This document shows, piece after piece, positions 58,183 through 64,000 of a stretch of 64,000 bases of DNA. The number at the start of each line of letters is the position of its first letter. The stretch's first letter is position 1. Location of the stretch: positions 2,704,001-2,768,000 of the forward strand of contig NZ_CP143258.1 of the NCBI RefSeq assembly GCF_036320655.1. Reading direction: 5' to 3'. The DNA comes from Porphyromonas pogonae. Its GTDB lineage: Bacteria; Bacteroidota; Bacteroidia; Bacteroidales; Porphyromonadaceae. A model generated the notes under the pieces. It did not search any database and was not told where the DNA came from. It saw only the letters and a program-made list of their open reading frames with translations. Position numbers and translations under genes: made by a program.

Positions 58183-59441
58183 CTGCCTAAAACTTTATTG
58201 TATATATTTCTTACTTTTTGACCGGCTGCCTCCCAGGTGATATTATTCACTTCTTTGAGGCCTTCCTCTTGGAGAAAGCGGTGCATCTCAGGATAAGTCA
58301 CTATAGCATACATGGCATCTGCCATGGAATCTACATCCCAATAATCTACCTTAACTGCATAATCGAGAATCTCGGCGCAGCCTGATTGGTAGGATATGAT
58401 GGAGGGCACCCCACACTGCATGGCCTCGAGCGGAGAGATACCAAAAGGCTCCGACACAGAGGGCATAACGTACACATCACTGGCTTTGTACACCTCGTAT
58501 ACCTGATTGCCTTTCATGAAGCCTGTGAAATGGAACCTATCCGCAATTCTTTTTTGAGCTACTAGGCGTATCATCTGATCCATCATGTCTCCGCTTCCAG
58601 CCATCACAAAGCGTACGTTTTTGGTACGTTCTAGCACTTTGGCAGCAGCCTCTACAAAGAATTCAGGCCCTTTCTGCATGGTGATACGTCCGAGGAAAGT
58701 GATAATCTTGTCTGTAACACCTTTCTTATTGGGTAGGTTGAGTATCGATTGCGGCAGTGGGGTCACAGCATTGTGTACAGTGGTCACCTTAGCGGGATCC
58801 TGATGATACTTGTCTATGACCGTACGACGTGTGAGGTCACTCACAGTGATAATGTGATCAGCCCTATCCATACCATCCTTTTCAATTGCATAGACAGAAG
58901 GGTTGACATTGCCACGGCTTCGATCGAAATCAGTAGCATGTACATGGATAACCAGAGGCTTGCCTGTGACCGTCTTGGCATGTATACCGGCAGGATAAGT
59001 GAGCCAGTCATGCGAGTGGATAATATCGAAATCCAATGCACGGGCTATAACACCGGCAACTATGGAGTAGTTGTTGATCTCCTCTAGAAGATTGTCAGGG
59101 TATTTGCCGGAAAACTCCAAGCATCCCAAACGATCTGTATTACGATAAGAAAAGTCAGCGTAAATGTGATCCCTGAGTCGGTAATACATCTCGGGAGACA
59201 TCTTTCCATCGAGGTCTTTCTTGACCATATCATAGTCGACATCTCTATATACTATGGGAGTATTGCCGGCTCCAATGATGTTGAGAAACGATTTGTCTTC
59301 ATCTCCAAAAGGCTTGGGGATAACAAAAGTAATCTCCATATCGGGTTGCATTGACATCCCTTGTGAAAGACCATAGCTGGCAGTACCCAATCCGCCAAGG
59401 ATATGTGGAGGGAACTCCCACCCGAACATCAATGCTTTCAT
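58179..59441 (-). CDS. GT4 glycosyltransferase, glycogen-synthase-like
   Basis: Retaining GT-B glycosyltransferase, 420 residues. N-terminal WEFPPHILGGLGTASYGLSQG, GKPLVIHVHATDFDR, and C-terminal SVSEPFGISPLEAMQCGVP with the E-x7-E motif. The N-terminus is close to that of glycogen/starch synthases of the archaeal type. Start overlaps the debranching gene and end overlaps GH57, both by 4 bp. It may extend alpha-glucan in addition to the GT3 enzyme at 7777. Confidence 0.87.
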   Translation of the reverse strand: MKALMFGWEFPPHILGGLGTASYGLSQGMSMQPDMEITFVIPKPFGDEDKSFLNIIGAGNTPIVYRDVDYDMVKKDLDGKMSPEMYYRLRDHIYADFSYRNTDRLGCLEFSGKYPDNLLEEINNYSIVAGVIARALDFDIIHSHDWLTYPAGIHAKTVTGKPLVIHVHATDFDRSRGNVNPSVYAIEKDGMDRADHIITVSDLTRRTVIDKYHQDPAKVTTVHNAVTPLPQSILNLPNKKGVTDKIITFLGRITMQKGPEFFVEAAAKVLERTKNVRFVMAGSGDMMDQMIRLVAQKRIADRFHFTGFMKGNQVYEVYKASDVYVMPSVSEPFGISPLEAMQCGVPSIISYQSGCAEILDYAVKVDYWDVDSMADAMYAIVTYPEMHRFLQEEGLKEVNNITWEAAGQKVRNIYNKVLGR

Positions 59442-61408
59442 ACGTACTTTATAATAGGATTAAATGTTCTTGCTTCTTTTTTGACATTCTCTATCAGACT
59501 GATAGAGCGTAATATCTCTGCCACGCTCATGGCAAATGATATGGCACCTCTGCCTTTGTAAGGCGGATTGCCATCGAATAGCTCGGATAATGTGCCTATG
59601 CCGTGCATATGCAACTCCTCTTCCATCCCGATAAGCAGTCTCTCCACATAGGATACACCACCCTTACCATAGATCTTGAGGTATCCTTCGATATATGCGC
59701 CCAACAGCCAAGGCCATACCGAGCCATTGTAATAACTAAGCTCACGCTGATACTGTGTGCCACAGCAGTACGGTGTAAAACCTTCACTCTTGGGGCTCAG
59801 TGAGCGTAAACCTTTGGGGGTGCGCAACTCACGAGTTACAATTTCCATGACGGAGCGTTGCTGATGCTTGGTCAATGGAGAGTAATCGAACGAAACGGCA
59901 AATATCATATTGGGTCTTACACTCCAATCTTGTATGCTGTCTTCTTTGACATAATCAAACAAATAATTGTATTGATTGAGGAAGACGGGGCAGAAGTGAG
60001 TGTTGATATTATCGATGGTTTCTAAAACTCGAGCATCTTGCTCATCAGGAAGTAACTCTTTGTAAAACATCAGAGCATTGTACCACAAACAATTGAGCTC
60101 TACGAGATAGCCCTCTCGCTTCACCACTGCATGATTGTCTATCTTGGCATCCATCCATGTATGCGGGAGTTCATCTCCGCATGTATATAACAGCCCGTTG
60201 TTCATCACACGGGTATTAGGATGGATATTGGAAAAATAATATTCTAAAACCTCTCTGATATATGTAGCATATGTTCGGCGCACCTCTTCTACACCTGCAT
60301 ACTTGGCATACTGCTGTATAGACCATATGGACCATAGCGGTACGTCAGGGTCATTGATGTGTGTAACAAGAGATGTGATAGCATCCTGATGCATATAATC
60401 CCTTATCAGGGGCATAAAAGTAGACATCACTTTGGTAAACCGCTCGGGATAATTGGCATGAATAGTAACACCGGGCAGCGCCACCATCATATCACGTGCT
60501 CTGACACCAAACCATGGATAACCCGCCATGATGAAAGCGTCATCCTTGGCAGGGCGGTAATAGAACTGCCGAGAAACATTGATGAGACAATTCTTGAAGT
60601 TGGAGCGGGGAATACGTGATTCGTATTCCTCCCTGTAATGGAAGCGTAACTCGGAGGGCTCTATCTGCTCCAAGCTTGCAGAGAGGTAAACCGGCTCGCC
60701 CTTGGTAATATTTACCTCGAAATATCCGGGCACATACAGATCCTCGACATACTCGTATCCCCGTTCACGCTCTTTTACATACTCGAGACCTTCATACCAA
60801 TAAGGTTCTGAATGGAACCGTATCTTTCCCGTTCCTTGCAGATGCAAGTGTGGATAGTTATCGTACAGTCTTACCTTTATCCCCCCGGGAATCTCCTCGT
60901 AGGACTCATCAATATCGCTATTCTTATGTGTAAGCAGCTTTACATCCCTAAAAGCCAGAAACGGTCTTAGCTGTAACTTGGTAGGGCTGTGAGCTTCCAA
61001 TAAGGTATACTTGAGGATAACTTGATGTGCAAACCGATTGAAAAGGGTCTCCATCTTGAGTAACACTCCTCCTACCCGATACAGCATCTGCGAAGAGACT
61101 TCCATATCGAATTCCTTCATATACTTATGCCCCTGAGGGCTGATAACTCCGCCTTGGTATTGGTGCACTCCGAGATTGAAAGATGTATCGTGCTGAATAA
61201 CGGTAATATCCATAGACGACAGCAACACATGGTGGTGCGGGCTGATATGAGGCAAAGGGACGACCAATAAACCATGATATTTCCTGGTATTGCACCCAAC
61301 TATGGACGAATTGCTATAGGCTCCTAAGCGGTTGGTGCGTAGGTTTTCCAACTGCATAGATTCATCAAGATTGGTCAATAACTTTCTATCGAATTTAAGA
61401 TACGCCAT
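59438..61408 (-). CDS. Glycogen debranching enzyme (amylo-alpha-1,6-glucosidase, GH133)
   Basis: Hydrolyses alpha-1,6 branch points, 656 residues. N-terminal GDE domain (RTNRLGAYSNSSIVGCNTRKYHGLLV, about 25-50) and C-terminal alpha/alpha barrel GDE domain (about 280-640) with AGYPWFGVRARD and MDAKIDN, where the catalytic acids lie, and SFDYSPLTKHQ. First gene of a tightly overlapping three-gene operon (4-bp overlaps) with GT4 and GH57. Confidence 0.92.
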   Translation of the reverse strand: MAYLKFDRKLLTNLDESMQLENLRTNRLGAYSNSSIVGCNTRKYHGLLVVPLPHISPHHHVLLSSMDITVIQHDTSFNLGVHQYQGGVISPQGHKYMKEFDMEVSSQMLYRVGGVLLKMETLFNRFAHQVILKYTLLEAHSPTKLQLRPFLAFRDVKLLTHKNSDIDESYEEIPGGIKVRLYDNYPHLHLQGTGKIRFHSEPYWYEGLEYVKERERGYEYVEDLYVPGYFEVNITKGEPVYLSASLEQIEPSELRFHYREEYESRIPRSNFKNCLINVSRQFYYRPAKDDAFIMAGYPWFGVRARDMMVALPGVTIHANYPERFTKVMSTFMPLIRDYMHQDAITSLVTHINDPDVPLWSIWSIQQYAKYAGVEEVRRTYATYIREVLEYYFSNIHPNTRVMNNGLLYTCGDELPHTWMDAKIDNHAVVKREGYLVELNCLWYNALMFYKELLPDEQDARVLETIDNINTHFCPVFLNQYNYLFDYVKEDSIQDWSVRPNMIFAVSFDYSPLTKHQQRSVMEIVTRELRTPKGLRSLSPKSEGFTPYCCGTQYQRELSYYNGSVWPWLLGAYIEGYLKIYGKGGVSYVERLLIGMEEELHMHGIGTLSELFDGNPPYKGRGAISFAMSVAEILRSISLIENVKKEARTFNPIIKYV

Positions 61409-61605
61409 AAAAAAACATTAGTATATGATTAACTTTTGTTAAAGTTACGCTTATTTTTCTAATAAAGTATCTCATTACATCCATATTTAGAGTACGGATT
61501 ATTGCTTAAGTTAAACTGCAGATATAGGCATACTGATCATCAGACTTATAAGGAAATCTCTCCACAACTCTTTGTAGATCTAATACCCAAAGTAGTAAAC
61601 TAAGA
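61409..61605. other. Intergenic region before the debranching enzyme
   Basis: About 200 bp without a gene; the promoter of the glycogen operon should be near its left end. No full promoter match was identified. Confidence 0.4.
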
Positions 61606-61643
61606 AAAGAGCCGATGCACATTCATTGTGCATCGGCTCTTTC
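61602..61643. terminator. Terminator after the M16 peptidase (bidirectional)
   Basis: AAAGAGCCGATGCACA (61606-61621) and its inverse (61627-61642) make a 16-bp stem with a 5-base loop; the minus-strand run TCTTTTCTTA follows. Confidence 0.9.
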
Positions 61644-61669
61644 ATAATTGGCAAAGGGATATTGCTAGC

Positions 61670-64000
61670 TTATTTTGTAATTGCTTTCTTATCCGCTTCT
61701 GTCTTGGAAGACTTCATTACAACTTCGATCTTCACATTTTGCTTGAGTATGTCAGCAACAAAGGCCTTAATGTCATTGGGAGTAATAGCTTTCAACTCCC
61801 TATCCCAATTGGTATAATAGTCACGTCCTTTATAGAAGAAAGAACCCATCTGGCTCAACCAATAACTATTCTCACGCAAAGACTCGGCATGTTTCTTCTC
61901 CATGTTGAGGATTGCTTTCTCAAAATGTTCTTTAGAAGGACCTTCCTTGGCTATTTTCTCCAATTCACGATAAACAATCTTGTTGAGATAATCAGCCTTC
62001 TCAGGAGCACATTGGAATGCAACCTGTAAGGCAGCTCTGTTTTCAGGGTACTCGCTTATATTTCCCTCGGTAGAGACTCCATAACTACCGCCCTCGCTTT
62101 CACGTATGGTAGCCGTGTACACCTGATCAAGAATTGCTGTAAGGATAGACATCCTAAAGAGATTATTTTGGTTGAAAACAGACTTAGCTGTCAAACAGTC
62201 GAATACGATAGCCATGGGTGTATCAAGGTTCTTGGTATACTCATTCTTATAAGGTGTAAAGCGGATAACAGGCACCTTAGCATAAGCAGGTTTATCTACC
62301 TTTTTGGTTGAGGGCAATGAAGCAATGTAACGCTCTATAAGCGGCTTCAATGTAGCCTCATCAAAGCTTCCTACAATAAAGAACATAAAATCACCGGCAT
62401 TGGCAAAGCGCTCTTGGTACATCTTCATAATACGGTCATAGCTGATATTTTTAAAATCAGATTCTTTCAGAGGCATTGTAAGCTGATTATTGCCAAACAT
62501 AGCTTTGCTGATAGAGTCACCCAATGAAGACATAGGATTTTGCTCCTGATTTTTGAGTTTCTCAATTGTTTTTTGCCTGAAGGCCTCAAAAGCTTCCTTA
62601 TCAATTCTTTTGTCCGTAAAGTTGAGATATAATAATTGCAGCATGGTTTCCACATCATCTTTGGAGGATGCTCCTGATACATCTTCTGTGAGATTGCCTA
62701 AAGAGGTCGATGCGACAGCTGTGCGACCTGTAAGGACTTTGCCAAGCTGATTAACATCGAATTTACCAAGACCTCCAAGATTGATCACACTATTGAACAC
62801 CTTGAGGTTGTAGTAGTCACTCTCAGGGAAGAGGAGTGATCCGCCGGGAGCGGTACCGTTGAGCATAATTTCATTCTCTTTAAAATCAGTCTTCTTCAGA
62901 TAAACTTTAGCTCCATTACTAAGAATCCATTCAGTAGTTCCATACTTCTGATCTTTTTTTTCAGAAATCACTTTGCCTGCTACAGGCTGCTTGTCAAGAA
63001 GTTTCTCCTCAGAAAGAGTCTCTTTGTATGCTTCCACTTTATTTTTGCGCTCGGCAATGACCATATCGCTCAATTCCTTTTCAGTAGGATACTTTATAGA
63101 ATCTTTTTTAGGGCCTGTAAGTATAATTACCATATTCTCGTCACCCAACAATGTCTTCATATTAGAGTTAATATCACTAACTTTAATATTGGGAGCGATG
63201 CTATTATAGAGATTGTACTCCATCTCTATACCGGGGATTACGCCACCTTGAGTAAAATATTCTTTGTAGTCTTCTGCATAGTTGTTACTCTCATTATTGT
63301 TACGATCTTTATAAGCATCCTCAATTCCTTTTAAGAGATTTTTACGAGCTCTGTCATATTCGCTAGCTGTAAAACCATGCTGGCGAATACGCTCTATCTC
63401 TGCCACAAGGGCCTTTAGAGCTGTTTTATACTGCCCTTCTTTGGCTGTAGCATCAAAGGATATAGCATCTTTGGTAGTACATACCCACATATAGTTACCC
63501 ATGGTTGCACTCGCTTGAAGGAACGGAGCATTGGGTTTCCTCACGATCTCGGCAAAACGCTCTGCTATCATCTGAGAAACTACGCTCTTCATGTAATTTT
63601 CAAGCAAACCATATATCGACCCCTTGATCTCACGAGAGAGAGGATCAGTCTTGAATACGACAGACAAATTGGTAGAAGTAGCTTCCGGGTCTGTAGCGAT
63701 AGCTACGATGGGTTCCTTGTTATCAGCCACCTTGATGTATTCACGCGTAGCAGGATTTACAGGTGCAGGTACATCTTTGAAAATTTCTTTGATTTTATTC
63801 TCTACATAATCAACATCGACATCCCCTACAATAATAAGCCCTTGCAGGTCGGGACGATACCATTTTTTATAGTAATCGCGTAGCTCCTTGTACTTAAAGT
63901 GATCCACGACATCCATACTTCCGATAGGCATACGATCTCCATAGCGGTTGCCTGGGAAGACTTTGCGAAATACCTCCTCTATCATACGCTGGTTGGCACT
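61670..64000 (-). CDS. M16 family zinc peptidase (pitrilysin-like), 3' part
   Basis: Incomplete: its 5' end, with the HxxEH zinc motif, lies beyond 64000. The visible 776 residues start SANQRMIEEVFRKVFPGNRYG and hold the first M16 C-terminal domain (YYKKWYRPDLQGLIIVGDVD) and a second, inactive M16 half (LSNGAKVYLKKTDFKENEIM, SLGDSISKAMFGNNQL). Bacteroidales periplasmic M16 proteases of about 930-950 residues have this shape. An in-frame ATG at 63985 is internal, not the start. Ends at the terminator at 61606. Confidence 0.9.
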   Translation of the reverse strand, partial: SANQRMIEEVFRKVFPGNRYGDRMPIGSMDVVDHFKYKELRDYYKKWYRPDLQGLIIVGDVDVDYVENKIKEIFKDVPAPVNPATREYIKVADNKEPIVAIATDPEATSTNLSVVFKTDPLSREIKGSIYGLLENYMKSVVSQMIAERFAEIVRKPNAPFLQASATMGNYMWVCTTKDAISFDATAKEGQYKTALKALVAEIERIRQHGFTASEYDRARKNLLKGIEDAYKDRNNNESNNYAEDYKEYFTQGGVIPGIEMEYNLYNSIAPNIKVSDINSNMKTLLGDENMVIILTGPKKDSIKYPTEKELSDMVIAERKNKVEAYKETLSEEKLLDKQPVAGKVISEKKDQKYGTTEWILSNGAKVYLKKTDFKENEIMLNGTAPGGSLLFPESDYYNLKVFNSVINLGGLGKFDVNQLGKVLTGRTAVASTSLGNLTEDVSGASSKDDVETMLQLLYLNFTDKRIDKEAFEAFRQKTIEKLKNQEQNPMSSLGDSISKAMFGNNQLTMPLKESDFKNISYDRIMKMYQERFANAGDFMFFIVGSFDEATLKPLIERYIASLPSTKKVDKPAYAKVPVIRFTPYKNEYTKNLDTPMAIVFDCLTAKSVFNQNNLFRMSILTAILDQVYTATIRESEGGSYGVSTEGNISEYPENRAALQVAFQCAPEKADYLNKIVYRELEKIAKEGPSKEHFEKAILNMEKKHAESLRENSYWLSQMGSFFYKGRDYYTNWDRELKAITPNDIKAFVADILKQNVKIEVVMKSSKTEADKKAITK

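Noticed and set aside
63985-63985. Start codon of the M16 peptidase at 63985
   Set aside because: The frame is open to the window edge and the zinc motif of the family lies upstream, so this ATG is internal.

Overview
The window looks like chromosomal DNA of a Bacteroidales bacterium, most likely Porphyromonas or a close relative. Evidence: SusC/SusD pair, serine-type sulfatase, GT3 (eukaryote-like) glycogen synthase beside a DtxR-FeoA/FeoB iron locus, Bacteroidetes-type promoters (TTTG or TTG, 19-20 bp, TAnnTTTG), and a 1342-bp IS5-family element resembling IS1126 of P. gingivalis. The species cannot be fixed from sequence reading alone.

Layout. 1-4154 (minus): transketolase, ribose-5-phosphate isomerase B, a sulfatase and the start of an AI-2E-type membrane protein. 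4547-9429 (plus): membrane-anchored DtxR/FeoA regulator-like protein, FeoB, glycogen synthase. 9519-11041: a repeat remnant and a complete IS5-family element. 11163-24067 (minus): the translation/transcription operon read as tRNA-Tyr, tRNA-Thr, tuf, tRNA-Trp, secE, nusG, rplK, rplA, rplJ, rplL, rpoB, rpoC. 24720-26307 (minus): an in-frame XerC-HPF fusion and rpsU. 26308-28102: gene-poor, with a repeat locus. 28103-35205 (plus): two tRNA-Asn, MATE transporter, metallophosphoesterase, and a four-gene cassette (GT2, LAB_N protein, ArnT-like transferase, UDP-glucuronate epimerase) that could decorate lipid A or another envelope glycolipid. 35374-36450: IS982-family element with 7-bp target duplication. 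36690-41421: tRNA-Asp, Crp-like regulator, tRNA-Leu, a C10-peptidase-like lipoprotein lacking its catalytic Cys, uridine kinase. 41594-47314 (minus): Bax inhibitor-1-like protein and SusD/SusC. 47805-48605: encapsulin without a neighbouring cargo gene. 48606-50327: gene-poor, second repeat locus. 50328-55924 (plus): glyA, GH20 hexosaminidase, acetyltransferase, methyltransferase. 56189-64000 (minus): outer-membrane barrel, glycogen operon (GH133 debranching enzyme, GT4, GH57), and an incomplete M16 peptidase.

How it works together: glycogen synthesis (GT3 at 7777) and glycogen remodelling (56872-61408) are separate loci; the pentose-phosphate genes form one operon; the SusCD pair and GH20 enzyme point to host- or peptide/glycan-derived nutrients.

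The most unusual structure is in DNA between genes. Four intact 187-bp MITEs and one degraded copy are exactly the left 187 bp of the resident IS, ending at a TIR-like sequence inside the transposase stop region. Two distant gene-poor loci (26621-27521 and 48891-49848) share one plan: a canonical promoter, a short ORF, a MITE, a 22-bp-period repeat array, and a conserved hairpin module.
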